Source: Candidatus Pelagibacterales bacterium
GTDB taxonomy: Bacteria; Pseudomonadota; Alphaproteobacteria; TMED109
Reading direction: 5' to 3'
Assembly (NCBI GenBank): GCA_002715505.1
Contig: PAZF01000002.1
Location: 118,644 to 182,643, forward strand
Length of the DNA: 64,000 nt
Of the stretch, positions 41,378-51,898 are shown piece by piece; the stretch's first letter is position 1, and each line of letters begins with the position of its first letter. The position numbers were made by a program, and so were the translations under genes. A model generated the notes under the pieces. It did not search any database. It was given only the letters and a program-made list of their open reading frames with translations, and was not told the origin of the DNA.

Positions 41378-42721
41378 TTAATTAGTTTTTAAAAACTCTG
41401 ATATTTTAAAAGCCAATTCGACTCCCTGATTAGCATTCAATCTAGGGTCACAATGAGTATGATATCGATCAGAAAGATTTTCTTCTCTTATTTTTTGTTC
41501 TCCACCTACACACTCGGTAACATTTTGGCCTGTAATTTCTAAATGTATTCCTCCAGGAAAAGTTCCTTGCTTTTTATGAATAGAAAAAAATACTTCTATT
41601 TCTTCAGCTATTTTATCAAAAGACCTAGTTTTATAACCATTGTTAGATTTATAAGTATTAGCATGCATGGGATCACATGACCAAATAACTATCTTCTTAT
41701 TTTTATTAATTTCCTCAATTAATCTAGGTAAATTTTCAGATAAATTTTGAGCACCCATTCTTGTAATAAGCGTTATTCTTCCTGGTTCATTTTTTGGATT
41801 TAATTTGTTGATTAAGTCAATTAAATATTGATTTTCTGTTTTAGGCCCTATTTTTACACCAATAGGGTTTTCTATTCCTCTCATGAACTCAACGTGTGCT
41901 TCATCTAATTTTCTTGTTCTTTCTCCAATCCATAGCATATGGGCTGAACAATCAAACCATCCTCCCATAAATGAGTCAGTTCTAGTTAAACATTCCTCAT
42001 AATTTAGCAAAAGTGCTTCATGACTGGTAAAAAAATCTACCTGTCCAAATTTAGAATTATTTTTGTTATCCAAACCACACGCTTTCATGAAATCTAATGC
42101 TTTGCTTATTCCATTAGCTATTTCTAGAAATCTACTTTTTGTACTTTGTTTTACAAAATCTAAATTCCATTTATGGACTTTTTCTAAGTCAGCTAACCCT
42201 CCAGTTGCAAAAGCTCTAAGCAAATTTAAAGTAAAAGCAGACTGACTATATGCTTTTAACATTCTTCTAGGATCTGGCTTTCTTCCTCCTTCATCAAATA
42301 CGATATCATTAATAATATCCCCTCTGTAAGAAGGTAGTTTTACTCCATCCTTAAGTTCTAAGTTTTCAGAACGAGGTTTAGCAAATTGTCCTGCCATTCT
42401 GCCTACCTTTACTACTGGCAATGATGAAGCATAAGTTAAAATAGCGGACATTTGTAATAAGACTTTAAATGAATCTCTTAAATTATTAGCACTAAAATCT
42501 GAAAAGCTTTCTGCACAATCTCCACCTTGCAACAAAAAAGCTTTGCCAGCAGCAACATTAGCTAATTTTTTTTTTAATTTTCTTACCTCATCTGCAAAGA
42601 CTAAAGGCGGTAATTTCTCTATTTCTTCTTCAATTTTTTTAACTAAATTTTTATCATCATAAATAGGCTGTTGACTAATAGGATAATTTCTCCAAGAATT
42701 TTTTTTCCAGATATTTTCCAT
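41378..42721 (-). CDS. class II 3-deoxy-7-phosphoheptulonate synthase
   Basis: AAGKAFLLQGGDCAESF, VVKVGRMAGQFAKPRS, GGIHLEITGQNVTECVGG. Confidence 0.95.
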   Translation of the reverse strand: MENIWKKNSWRNYPISQQPIYDDKNLVKKIEEEIEKLPPLVFADEVRKLKKKLANVAAGKAFLLQGGDCAESFSDFSANNLRDSFKVLLQMSAILTYASSLPVVKVGRMAGQFAKPRSENLELKDGVKLPSYRGDIINDIVFDEGGRKPDPRRMLKAYSQSAFTLNLLRAFATGGLADLEKVHKWNLDFVKQSTKSRFLEIANGISKALDFMKACGLDNKNNSKFGQVDFFTSHEALLLNYEECLTRTDSFMGGWFDCSAHMLWIGERTRKLDEAHVEFMRGIENPIGVKIGPKTENQYLIDLINKLNPKNEPGRITLITRMGAQNLSENLPRLIEEINKNKKIVIWSCDPMHANTYKSNNGYKTRSFDKIAEEIEVFFSIHKKQGTFPGGIHLEITGQNVTECVGGEQKIREENLSDRYHTHCDPRLNANQGVELAFKISEFLKTN

Positions 42722-42723
42722 AA

Positions 42724-44088
42724 TTATACTCTTTTAATTCTTCTTGATGGACCTTTGAAAGTCACAAACTCTTCAGCAACTGTGGGATGAATAGCCATCG
42801 TATTATTAAAGTTATCTATTGTAGCATTAGCTTGAATTGCTATAGCTAATACTTGAATTATTTCTGGGGCTTCATCTCCAAACATATGCGCTGCAATTAT
42901 CCTTTTATTTTTTCCATTTACTAATATTTTAATATATGTCGGTATCTTCTTATTAACAATAGAATACTTCAACGAAGTAAAAACACTTTCGTAAATATCA
43001 ATATTTTTATATTTTTTTAAAGTTTCCTTTTCAGTAGGCCCGATGGTACTTATTGGAGGAGAAGAAAAAACAGCCGTTCCTATATTATCCAGGTTTATTT
43101 TTTTATTATTTATTCCACCAAATAGTTTATCACTTAAAAATTGTCCCTCTGCTATGGCTACTGGTGTCAGATTTACCCTGTCAGTCACATCACCTATCGC
43201 GTAAATATTTCTAATATTTGTTTTTAAATTTTTATCTACTATAATTGATTTCTTTTTAGAAAGTTTTATACCTATATTATCCAAACAAAGTCCTTTGATA
43301 TTTGCATGTCTTCCTATGGCTACTAAAATTTCATCAGTTAATAAAACACTCTTGCTTTTTTTTAAGGAAATTTTTTTTAAACTATTTTTTAAGGAAATTT
43401 TTTTTACTTCCTCGTTTAACAATACTTTTACTCCCGAGGCAATTAACCTTTCCTTGACTAATTTAATCAAATGATCATCAAACCCTCTTAATATATTTTT
43501 CCTGCAAATTAAAACTACTTTAGCGCCAAGCATTGAAAATATAAAAGCAAACTCAATTGCTATGTAACCGGAACCAATAATGCTTAATTTTTCTGGAATT
43601 TTATTCAACTCCATTATTTGATCAGAATTTATACAGTATTCATTTCCAATTACATCCAGGCTTTTAGGAACTCCCCCAGTAGCTATTATAATATTTTTTG
43701 TAAAGAGTTTTAAATTGCCTGCCTTTACTATATTTTTGCTTTCTAAAAATGCTTCCTCATGAAAAATTTTAACTCCAGATTTTTTTGCATTTTCTTCATA
43801 TATTCTCTCTAGTCTTTTTAATTCCTTATTTTTATTTATAATTAATTTTTTAAAATTCTTAGAAATATTTTTAATGCTCCAACCATAATTACCTGCAATA
43901 TCCAATGTATTTTTAAACTGAGCAGAATAAAATAGTAATTTCTTTGGTATACAACCTCTTATTACACAAGTACCGCCCATTCTATCTTTTTCAAATAATG
44001 CAACTTTTGCTCCATGCATAGCAGCAATTCTTGCAGCTCTGACACCACCTGATCCTCCACCTATTACTACTAAATCAAATTCTCTCAT
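42724..44088 (-). CDS. gor: glutathione-disulfide reductase
   Basis: VIGGGSGGVRAARIAA, GGTCVIRGCIPKKL redox motif, C-terminal AIHPTVAEEFVT. Confidence 0.92.
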   Translation of the reverse strand: MREFDLVVIGGGSGGVRAARIAAMHGAKVALFEKDRMGGTCVIRGCIPKKLLFYSAQFKNTLDIAGNYGWSIKNISKNFKKLIINKNKELKRLERIYEENAKKSGVKIFHEEAFLESKNIVKAGNLKLFTKNIIIATGGVPKSLDVIGNEYCINSDQIMELNKIPEKLSIIGSGYIAIEFAFIFSMLGAKVVLICRKNILRGFDDHLIKLVKERLIASGVKVLLNEEVKKISLKNSLKKISLKKSKSVLLTDEILVAIGRHANIKGLCLDNIGIKLSKKKSIIVDKNLKTNIRNIYAIGDVTDRVNLTPVAIAEGQFLSDKLFGGINNKKINLDNIGTAVFSSPPISTIGPTEKETLKKYKNIDIYESVFTSLKYSIVNKKIPTYIKILVNGKNKRIIAAHMFGDEAPEIIQVLAIAIQANATIDNFNNTMAIHPTVAEEFVTFKGPSRRIKRV

Positions 44089-44092
44089 TTAT

Positions 44093-45154
44093 TTAATCTC
44101 TTAAGTTCTTAATTAAAGAGTTTATATTTTTTAAGTATTCATCAAAAGTAAAATATTTTTTATATTTTTTTTTTGCATTTTTTCCTAATTTTAATCTTAA
44201 ATCAATACTATCCCTTAATCTTGTAATTGCACTTTTTAATTCTGTAACGTTATTTTTTTCTATTAATAATCCGTCTATATTATTTTTAATAATATCAATA
44301 GGGCCATTACAATTAGTACTTATTACTGGAATCCCCCTAGACATTGCTTCTATTATAACTAATCCAAAAGGTTCTTCATATGAACTGCAACAAAATACAT
44401 CTATCTTTTTAAAAAATAAATCCTTATTCTCTATCCATCCTAGTAAATTAATATTATTATTATTATTAGAAATTCTTTTTAATTTATTAAATTCTATTCC
44501 ATTTCCAGCAATTAGTAATTCCACATTATCTATTTTCATACAAGTTTTAACTAAAAAATCAAAGCCTTTCTTTTTTACTAACCTTCCCATTCCACCAACT
44601 TTTAATTTTTTATTTGCATGACATGACTTTGATCTATGCAATTGATTTTTTTGACTTTTTTCTTTTTTAATAGAATTAGGAATATAAATGGCTTTTCCAA
44701 AAAAAATATCATTAATTTTTTTTTCCATTGTTTTATTTACTGTAACTACTTTATCAGCATACTGAAAGTCTTGTAATTGCGATAATTTATCAGTATGAAA
44801 AAACATCACAATTTTTTTTTCAGGAAAATAATTTCTGATTACCTTCAATAGTTTACTGTTATGAACAAATATAATATCAGAATCTTTTAAACTTTCTCTC
44901 ATACTGCTTCTCAATAAGCTAAATTTAAAAAACTGCCTGTCTGTAAAACTTAAATTTTTTAAAACTAAATTTTTAATTTTAGATAAATTAATTGAAAATT
45001 CTTTATTTTCTAAAATTGCGTTAGTTAAAAGTAAATTAACGATATTGCAATTAGATGCTATAGCCATTGTAGATAATTGAATCATGGCAGAAATTCCCCC
45101 TGGCTTCTTATCTAAAGAGACAATACTAAATATTTTGTATTTTTTTTTTTGCAA
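44093..45154 (-). CDS. glycosyltransferase (GT4-like)
   Basis: KVGGMGRLVKKKGFDFLVKTC, CCSSYEEPFGLVIIEAMSRGIPVISTNCNGPIDII. Confidence 0.88.
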   Translation of the reverse strand: MQKKKYKIFSIVSLDKKPGGISAMIQLSTMAIASNCNIVNLLLTNAILENKEFSINLSKIKNLVLKNLSFTDRQFFKFSLLRSSMRESLKDSDIIFVHNSKLLKVIRNYFPEKKIVMFFHTDKLSQLQDFQYADKVVTVNKTMEKKINDIFFGKAIYIPNSIKKEKSQKNQLHRSKSCHANKKLKVGGMGRLVKKKGFDFLVKTCMKIDNVELLIAGNGIEFNKLKRISNNNNNINLLGWIENKDLFFKKIDVFCCSSYEEPFGLVIIEAMSRGIPVISTNCNGPIDIIKNNIDGLLIEKNNVTELKSAITRLRDSIDLRLKLGKNAKKKYKKYFTFDEYLKNINSLIKNLRD

Positions 45155-45158
45155 TTAA

Positions 45159-46652
45159 TTAATTACTTATACCATCGAAACAAATATACTTAATTTCCAA
45201 GTATTCATCTAGTCCTTCTGCAGCGCCTTCTCTACCTACGCCAGATTCTTTTATGCCCCCAAAGGGAGCAACCTCTGTAGATATCACCCCAGCATTTACA
45301 CCTATCATTCCATACTCTAAAGCTTCAGCTACCCGCCAAATTCTGCCAATATCTTTGCTAAAAAAATAACCGGCTAGCCCATAACTAGTATCATTTGCCA
45401 TTTGTATTACTTCTTCATCATCTGAAAATTTTATTAGCGGCGCGACGGGCCCAAAAGTTTCCTCATAAAATATCTTCATATCATTGGTAACTTCCGTCAT
45501 TACAGTAGGCTTATAGAATTGTCTGCCTTCATTATCTAATTCTCCTCCTGTAATTATTTTTGCGCCTTTACTTTTTGCGTCGCTTACATGATCCTGAACT
45601 TTTTCAACCGCAGCCATAGTAATTAATGGTCCTATTTGTGCCCCCTCTTTTCTTCCATCAGAGACTTTCAGTTCTGCTGATTTTTTTGCTAATTTTTCTG
45701 CAAATTCATCATGAATTTTTTCGTGCACAAATATTCTATTTGCTGAAACACAAACTTGCCCGCTATTACGATATTTATTTGCCATAGATCCCTTAACAGC
45801 CTCATCTATATCTGCGTCATCAAAAACTATTAAAGGAGCATGTCCTCCTAATTCCATGGAAACCTTCTTTATTGTTGATGCAGATTTAGCCATTAAAGAC
45901 CTACCTACATTTGTAGAACCCGTAAAAGATATTTTTCTCACATGTCTATTAGTACAAAGTTCGTCTCCTACCTGACTAACATCTTTTTCTGATACGGATA
46001 TTAAATTTATCACTCCTTTTGGGACACCAGCACGGTGTGCTAATTCCACAAGAGCAGTAGCTGAAAAAGGAGTAGTTCCCGCTGGCTTGATTACAACTGT
46101 ACAACCAGCAGCTAGAGCAGGTGCAACTTTTCTTGTTATCATTGCAGAAGGAAAGTTCCATGGCGTAATTATACCACATACTCCTACCGGTTGTTTAATA
46201 GTTATAATTCGTCTATCAGCTGTAGTAGATGGTATTGTCTTTCCATAAGCTCTCTTAGCTTCTTCTGAAAACCAATCAGTAAACCAAGATGCATACATAA
46301 TTTCTCCTCTTGAGTCATTTATAGGTTTTCCATTTTCTAAGGTCATTATTAGTGCTAAATCGTCTATATTTTTAATTATTAATTCATGCCAATTTCTAAT
46401 AATTATAGATCTATCCTTACCTGATAACTTTTTCCATTTTTCCCATGCATTATTTGCAGACTCTATAGCAAATATAGTTTCCTTTTTTGAGCAATTTGGC
46501 ATAAGACCTATTAATGTTGAGTCAGAAGGATTATATATTTCAAAGGTCTTACCACTTTCAGAATCCATCCATTCTCCATTTATAAAGCATTTTTGCCTGA
46601 ATAAATTTTTATCTTTTAATTTCGTAGCTAAATTTGTATCATCAAAGTCCAT
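45159..46652 (-). CDS. gabD: NAD(P)-dependent succinate-semialdehyde dehydrogenase family
   Basis: ITPWNFPSAMITRKVAPALAAGCTVVIKPA, SMELGGHAPLIVFDDADID, NSGQVCVSANR. Confidence 0.9.
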   Translation of the reverse strand: MDFDDTNLATKLKDKNLFRQKCFINGEWMDSESGKTFEIYNPSDSTLIGLMPNCSKKETIFAIESANNAWEKWKKLSGKDRSIIIRNWHELIIKNIDDLALIMTLENGKPINDSRGEIMYASWFTDWFSEEAKRAYGKTIPSTTADRRIITIKQPVGVCGIITPWNFPSAMITRKVAPALAAGCTVVIKPAGTTPFSATALVELAHRAGVPKGVINLISVSEKDVSQVGDELCTNRHVRKISFTGSTNVGRSLMAKSASTIKKVSMELGGHAPLIVFDDADIDEAVKGSMANKYRNSGQVCVSANRIFVHEKIHDEFAEKLAKKSAELKVSDGRKEGAQIGPLITMAAVEKVQDHVSDAKSKGAKIITGGELDNEGRQFYKPTVMTEVTNDMKIFYEETFGPVAPLIKFSDDEEVIQMANDTSYGLAGYFFSKDIGRIWRVAEALEYGMIGVNAGVISTEVAPFGGIKESGVGREGAAEGLDEYLEIKYICFDGISN

Positions 46653-46685
46653 AAGGCTCTCCTACTAAAAATAAAGTTATATTTT

Positions 46686-47084
46686 TTAACCAAATCTATT
46701 TTCTCCTCTTGTACCTGGCGAAAGAAACCAGAACAATAGAATAAGAAAACTAATAACAGATAAGATTATAGACATATTAGTATTTTTTGTAAAAAAGAAA
46801 AAAATCATGCCTAAAAATGGAAGCAGCAACCACCAACCAGATTTATTTACATCGTGCAGTCTTCTAACACTTACACAAATTCCTGGAAGAAAAGTGAAAA
46901 AAAATATAAATAAAGAAAATGATCCAGACGTATTTTCACCAAAAAAAATATTATCTAGCCTAAAAGAAATATATGCTAAAAAAAACTCAAATAAACGCCA
47001 ATACCAATATTCAGCGCGATTGGCCCTACCTTTAAGTACTGTATACTTTTTAAAACAAATATTAATTGCTTGGAAAAAGTTCAT
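46686..47084 (-). CDS. DUF805 membrane protein
   Basis: KGRANRAEYWYWRLFEF, VRRLHDVNKSGWWLL. Confidence 0.88.
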   Translation of the reverse strand: MNFFQAINICFKKYTVLKGRANRAEYWYWRLFEFFLAYISFRLDNIFFGENTSGSFSLFIFFFTFLPGICVSVRRLHDVNKSGWWLLLPFLGMIFFFFTKNTNMSIILSVISFLILLFWFLSPGTRGENRFG

Positions 47085-47105
47085 ATAATTAGTTACTATT
47101 TTAGT

Positions 47106-47564
47106 ATGAATACCATTTACAATAACACATGTATTGTTAAAACTAAAATAGGTAATTTTTTAATTGAAATTAAAAACAATAAGATATCTAAAATATTCCC
47201 TACAAATACAAATGAAACTCTTCCTGTAAAAGTAGCTGTTTTTAGATTGGTTAAAAAAGAAATAAACTTTTTCTTAGAAGGTAAAATCACTGATTTTAGC
47301 TTTTCAACTTTACTTGAAGGAACTAATTTTCAAAAAAAAGTATGGGCGATTATTAAAAAAATTAAATATGGAAAAACTAGTTCATACTTAGATATAGCAA
47401 ATAAAATTAATTCCTCACCTAGAGCAGTTGGGAGAGCTTGTTCGAAAAACAAGTGCTTATTTATAGTTCCTTGTCATAGAGTAATTTACTCTAATGGAAG
47501 TATAGGAGAATATGTATTAGGAAATAATATTAAAAGATATTTACTTAAAATGGAAAAAAATTAA
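47106..47564 (+). CDS. ogt: methylated-DNA-protein-cysteine S-methyltransferase
   Basis: GRACSKNKCLFIVPCHRVI active site; ATG at 47106 preferred over 47070. Confidence 0.9.
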   Translation: MNTIYNNTCIVKTKIGNFLIEIKNNKISKIFPTNTNETLPVKVAVFRLVKKEINFFLEGKITDFSFSTLLEGTNFQKKVWAIIKKIKYGKTSSYLDIANKINSSPRAVGRACSKNKCLFIVPCHRVIYSNGSIGEYVLGNNIKRYLLKMEKN

Positions 47565-47565
47565 T

Positions 47566-48216
47566 ATGCTTTCTTTTTATTGTGAAAGAGTTTCTGATGA
47601 TTTTTTTGGTGAACCCTTTAATGCATTTACTAATATATTTTTTATTTTTTCAAGCATACTAATAATAAGACTCAGTAGAGACTATATTTCTTTTTTTTCT
47701 GTTTCATTTATAGGTTTAGCATCATTTTTATTTCATACTTATCCTAGCTCTTTGACTGGATTTTTGGATGTTTTGGCTATAATAATTTTTATGTTGCTGG
47801 TTACTAATAAAATATATTTGCAATTTTTTAACTTAAGGTTTCTGTATTCAATATTTATATCAATTTTTTTTGTTATAATTTGTTACATATGCGGAATGCT
47901 TTTGCATGAAAGTATTTTGGGCACCTCTAGCTTTTATTTTCCAATAATCTTGCACCTTTTCTTTCTAATAATTTATTTGCATAAAAAGAAATTTACTTTT
48001 GAAAATTTAAAATATCTATATTATTCCACTTTATTATTTAGTTGTTCTATATTATTCAGAATACTTGACAAGAAAGTTTGTGTTTTTTTTCCTGTAGGAA
48101 CTCATTTTATTTGGCACATATTTAACGCTATTTTTTTATATCTCCTAATAAAGTTTTTATATTTAAGTAGCCACAGAGCCACCCCAAAAAAACCACCCCA
48201 ATCCTATAGCAAATAA
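47566..48216 (+). CDS. ceramidase-like (CREST superfamily) membrane protein
   Basis: YCERVSDDFFGEPFNAFTNIFF, FLFHTYPSSLTGFLDVLAI, GTHFIWHIFNA. Confidence 0.72.
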   Translation: MLSFYCERVSDDFFGEPFNAFTNIFFIFSSILIIRLSRDYISFFSVSFIGLASFLFHTYPSSLTGFLDVLAIIIFMLLVTNKIYLQFFNLRFLYSIFISIFFVIICYICGMLLHESILGTSSFYFPIILHLFFLIIYLHKKKFTFENLKYLYYSTLLFSCSILFRILDKKVCVFFPVGTHFIWHIFNAIFLYLLIKFLYLSSHRATPKKPPQSYSK

Positions 48217-48810
48217 AGAATTTCCATATAGAGCATGCTCTAAGGAAACCAAAATTAATGATCTGGTTTTTTTATAGGTGCTAGCAAAAATAAACCCTCC
48301 AAATATACTTAGAAGCGGCGCTACCCAGTTTATGGAAAAGATATGTGCAAAACAAAAAATAATAGCGCTTGTTAAAACTAAATTTTTTTCATTTTTAAAC
48401 AAACTTTTGTATCTAATGAAAAAAAAAGTACAAAATATAAATTCTTGAGGTAATGCAGATAAAAAAGGATATAAAATAAAAATTTTATATAATAAATCAA
48501 CGTTATTTTTTTGAATTAAAAAAAGTTTATTTGGAAATATATAATATGTAAAAAGCAATAATAGGAAGCTTAGCAGCAACCATCTAATAAAAATAATATA
48601 AAAATATAATCTATTTTTATTGTAATTTATGTGTAATAAGCTTTTAAGATTAAACTTGTTTCTATAAAATATTACCAACAAAATAATAGCGTAAATATTT
48701 ACAAACCATAAGAATAATAAAATAAATTGAGAAAATTTAAATACAACTATAGTTAAAGGAAATAATACACCTAATATAAAAAGTTCAATTATTTTAAAAT
48801 AGTTTCCCAT
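48163..48810 (-). CDS. CPBP-family intramembrane metalloprotease-like protein
   Basis: FLSALPQEFIFCTFFFIRYKS, AIIFCFAHIFSINW, SLILVSLEHALYGN. Confidence 0.68.
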   Translation of the reverse strand: MGNYFKIIELFILGVLFPLTIVVFKFSQFILLFLWFVNIYAIILLVIFYRNKFNLKSLLHINYNKNRLYFYIIFIRWLLLSFLLLLFTYYIFPNKLFLIQKNNVDLLYKIFILYPFLSALPQEFIFCTFFFIRYKSLFKNEKNLVLTSAIIFCFAHIFSINWVAPLLSIFGGFIFASTYKKTRSLILVSLEHALYGNSLFAIGLGWFFWGGSVAT

Positions 48811-48856
48811 AATCTTATTAACAAAATAAAAAAAATAACATATTATTATTCTTACT

Positions 48857-50908
48857 TTGTATAAAATATCAACATCTGCCTGTCCTCATGATTGCCCTAG
48901 TACTTGTGTGCTTGATATAGAGCATGATAATGAAAAAATTTTAAAAGTAAAAGGTAATACAAATAATACTTATACCAAAGGAATTATATGCTCAAAAGTA
49001 TCTAGATACCCTGAGAGAACTCATAACAATAAAAGGCTTACAGTTCCTTTAATAAGGGTAGGTAAAAAAGGTGAAGGTATATTTAAACCATCAACATGGG
49101 ATGATGCCCTAAATATTGTTAGTAAAAATTTAAAAGAAATAATTAGAAAGCATGGCAGTCAAGCAGTATGGCCGTATTTTTATGCAGGAACTATGGGCTT
49201 AATTCAAAGAGATAGTATTAATAGATTGAGGCATTATTTTAATTTTTCAGGACAATATTCGACTATATGTACAACCTTAGCAGCAACAGGATGGTTAGCT
49301 GGCACCGGTTGTTTAAAAGGAGCTGATCCAAGAGAAGTAATTTATTCTAAAATTATAGTTATGTGGGGTGGCAACCCAGCCTCCACTCAAGTAAACTTTA
49401 TGAAACATGTTCAAGAAGCTAGAAAAAAAAGGAATGCTTTTTTTGTTGTTATTGATCCTTACCAAAATAAAACTGCAAGATTAGCTGACCTGCACATAAA
49501 AATCAGGCCTGGCACCGATGGCGCATTAGCATGTGCCATTATGCACAACATTTTAAAAAATAGAAAAGAAGATGAAGAGTACTTAAAAAAATATACTAAA
49601 GACTATGATCTATTATCAAAACATCTAAAAATTAAAACACCCGAGTGGGCAGAAAAAATTACGGGGGTACCTGTAAAGATTATAAATAAATTTTCAAAGA
49701 TTCTGTGTAATGAGTCACCAAGCTATTTTAGATTAGGATATGGATTTACAAGACAAAGAAACGGATCTTTCAATATGCATGCAGTAAGTTGTATCCCGAC
49801 ACTTCTGGGATCTTGGAAATATAAAGGTGGGGGTGCTTTTTACAATAATTCTGGAATTTATAATATAGACAAAGATACGATAGAAGGTCTTAGATTTATT
49901 AATCCTAAAATAAGAATACTGGATCAGTCAAGAATAGGTCCAATATTAAATAATGATTTGTCTGCTTTGAATGGCGGGCCGAATGTTAAAGCTATTTTCA
50001 TACAAAATACAAACCCTCTTGTAGTTGCGCCTGAGACAAATAAGGTGAGAACAGGTTTTAAAAGAAAAGATTTATTTGTATGTGTACATGAGCAATTTAT
50101 GACTGAAACAGCAAAATATGCTGATGTGCTATTACCTGCCACTAGTTTTGTTGAACATGACGATATCTATATTTCTGGAGGGCATCAACACTTAACTTAT
50201 GGTCCTAAACTCATTAAAAATATTGGCAAGTCCTGGTCTAATAATAAATTAATAAATGAGTTAGCAAAAAGGTTAGGTAGCAAAGATGAATGTTTTAAAA
50301 TAAATGAGAAGCAAATTATAAATATTACTTTAAAAAAGTCAAAATTAGGAAATTTTAATAATTTAAAAAAAAATAAATTTCTAGACTTACAGCCTTCATT
50401 TGAAGAATCTCATTTTTTAAATGGTTTTGGACATAAAGACAAAAGATTTCATTTTTCTCCTAAATGGAAAAAAGATAATAAAAATTTTAACAATAAATAT
50501 AATCTTCCTGATCACTATGAGTTGATAGAAAAAAATAGTAAAAAACATCCATTTAAACTTGTAACTGCACCTGCACATAATTTTTTAAATAGCTCATTCA
50601 CAGAATTAGATACATCAAAAAAAAAAGAAATAAAGCCTACAATTAAAATACATCCTAAAGATTTAAAAGAATTAAACCTTATATCTGATGAAATAGTCAT
50701 GATAGGAAATAATAGAGGAAAACTTAGGATACATACAGAAAAATTTTCAGGCCTTTTGCAAGGGATTACAATCGTGGAAGGAATTTGGCCGAATGAATTT
50801 TTTTTAGATAACTTAGGTATAAATACTTTAGTAGGTTCAGATGTTCCCGAGCCTGCTGGAGGAGCAGTTTTTCATGATGTTGCGATTTGGATCAAGAAAA
50901 TAAATTAA
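48857..50908 (+). CDS. molybdopterin-dependent oxidoreductase
   Basis: CPHDCPSTCVLDIEH...GIICSKVSRYPER Fe-S motif; VMWGGNPASTQVNFMKH; DVLLPATSFVEHDD; TTG start. Confidence 0.9.
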   Translation: MYKISTSACPHDCPSTCVLDIEHDNEKILKVKGNTNNTYTKGIICSKVSRYPERTHNNKRLTVPLIRVGKKGEGIFKPSTWDDALNIVSKNLKEIIRKHGSQAVWPYFYAGTMGLIQRDSINRLRHYFNFSGQYSTICTTLAATGWLAGTGCLKGADPREVIYSKIIVMWGGNPASTQVNFMKHVQEARKKRNAFFVVIDPYQNKTARLADLHIKIRPGTDGALACAIMHNILKNRKEDEEYLKKYTKDYDLLSKHLKIKTPEWAEKITGVPVKIINKFSKILCNESPSYFRLGYGFTRQRNGSFNMHAVSCIPTLLGSWKYKGGGAFYNNSGIYNIDKDTIEGLRFINPKIRILDQSRIGPILNNDLSALNGGPNVKAIFIQNTNPLVVAPETNKVRTGFKRKDLFVCVHEQFMTETAKYADVLLPATSFVEHDDIYISGGHQHLTYGPKLIKNIGKSWSNNKLINELAKRLGSKDECFKINEKQIINITLKKSKLGNFNNLKKNKFLDLQPSFEESHFLNGFGHKDKRFHFSPKWKKDNKNFNNKYNLPDHYELIEKNSKKHPFKLVTAPAHNFLNSSFTELDTSKKKEIKPTIKIHPKDLKELNLISDEIVMIGNNRGKLRIHTEKFSGLLQGITIVEGIWPNEFFLDNLGINTLVGSDVPEPAGGAVFHDVAIWIKKIN

Positions 50909-51401
50909 TTCTATTTCTAATAAATTTAATGTTAATATATTTGCTATCTTTCCAGTTTACGCTTTTATAACCATCATTAGTATGATTGGAAATGCTATGC
51001 GAACATGCATCTCTCAAAAGCTTCTTACTTCCGCCCCAATTTTTAAATCCTTTTTCAATTACACTAAAATATTTTAAAGTTGGCACTGCATATTTATACT
51101 TTTTATTCATTGTATAAATCAAAATTTCTCTATTTCTTCCTTCAATATTTTTTTTAATGATTGTCTTATTATAAATGTCTGGATACTCTTCATAATTATC
51201 TAAAGATTTTTCACATAAATTAGTTATATCATATACTCCTATAAAACTTATACTGCCCCTTTTTTTTTCTAAGTCTGCTACACCCTTAAAAACCAGCCTA
51301 TAATCATCTAGGTATAAAGAGCATATTGGATAAGCCCTAGGACATCTTTTTTGCATTTGTTTAATATTAAGGTTAGACCCGTAAGCTCCATATAATTTCA
51401 T
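50892..51401 (-). CDS. gamma-glutamylcyclotransferase-like protein
   Basis: MKLYGAYGSNLNIKQMQKRCPRA; start trimmed from 51455. Confidence 0.75.
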   Translation of the reverse strand: MKLYGAYGSNLNIKQMQKRCPRAYPICSLYLDDYRLVFKGVADLEKKRGSISFIGVYDITNLCEKSLDNYEEYPDIYNKTIIKKNIEGRNREILIYTMNKKYKYAVPTLKYFSVIEKGFKNWGGSKKLLRDACSHSISNHTNDGYKSVNWKDSKYINIKFIRNRINLFS

Positions 51402-51435
51402 AGATTTAATTTGTAATAATGTTATAAAAAAATGT

Positions 51436-51894
51436 ATGAAGTATTTACATACCATGATCAGAACCAGTAATCTAGAAAAAAGTATCGACTTTTATTGTGA
51501 TAAATTAGGCTTGATAGAAATTAGACGAATAGTGAATGAATCAGCTAGATTCACTTTAATTTTCCTATGTGCACCAGACGATATGATTGTTAAGAATGAA
51601 ACTATAAAAAGTCCATTAATTGAAATAACATATAATTGGCCTGACGAAAATGGTAAAAAAGAAAAACTTGGTGAAGGGAGAAATTTTGGTCATTTAGCAT
51701 TTTCAGTTGATAATATTTATAATTTTTGTGAAAGATTATTAAAAAAAGGAGTGATTTTAAACAGACCTCCTAGAGATGGCTATATGGCTTTTATAAGATC
51801 TCCTGATAATATATCTATAGAGATATTACAAAAGAATTCTCCTTTAGAAATTTCTGAGCCATGGGTAAGTATGCAAAACACAGGAAACTGGTAA
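51436..51894 (+). CDS. gloA: lactoylglutathione lyase / glyoxalase family
   Basis: HTMIRTSNLEKSIDFYCDKLGL, ITYNWPDENGKKEKLGEGRNFGHLAFSVDNIY. Confidence 0.88.
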   Translation: MKYLHTMIRTSNLEKSIDFYCDKLGLIEIRRIVNESARFTLIFLCAPDDMIVKNETIKSPLIEITYNWPDENGKKEKLGEGRNFGHLAFSVDNIYNFCERLLKKGVILNRPPRDGYMAFIRSPDNISIEILQKNSPLEISEPWVSMQNTGNW

Positions 51895-51898
51895 AAAA

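Noticed and set aside
46807-47088. Plus-strand ORF antisense to the DUF805 gene
   Set aside because: Opposite strand carries clear DUF805 motifs.
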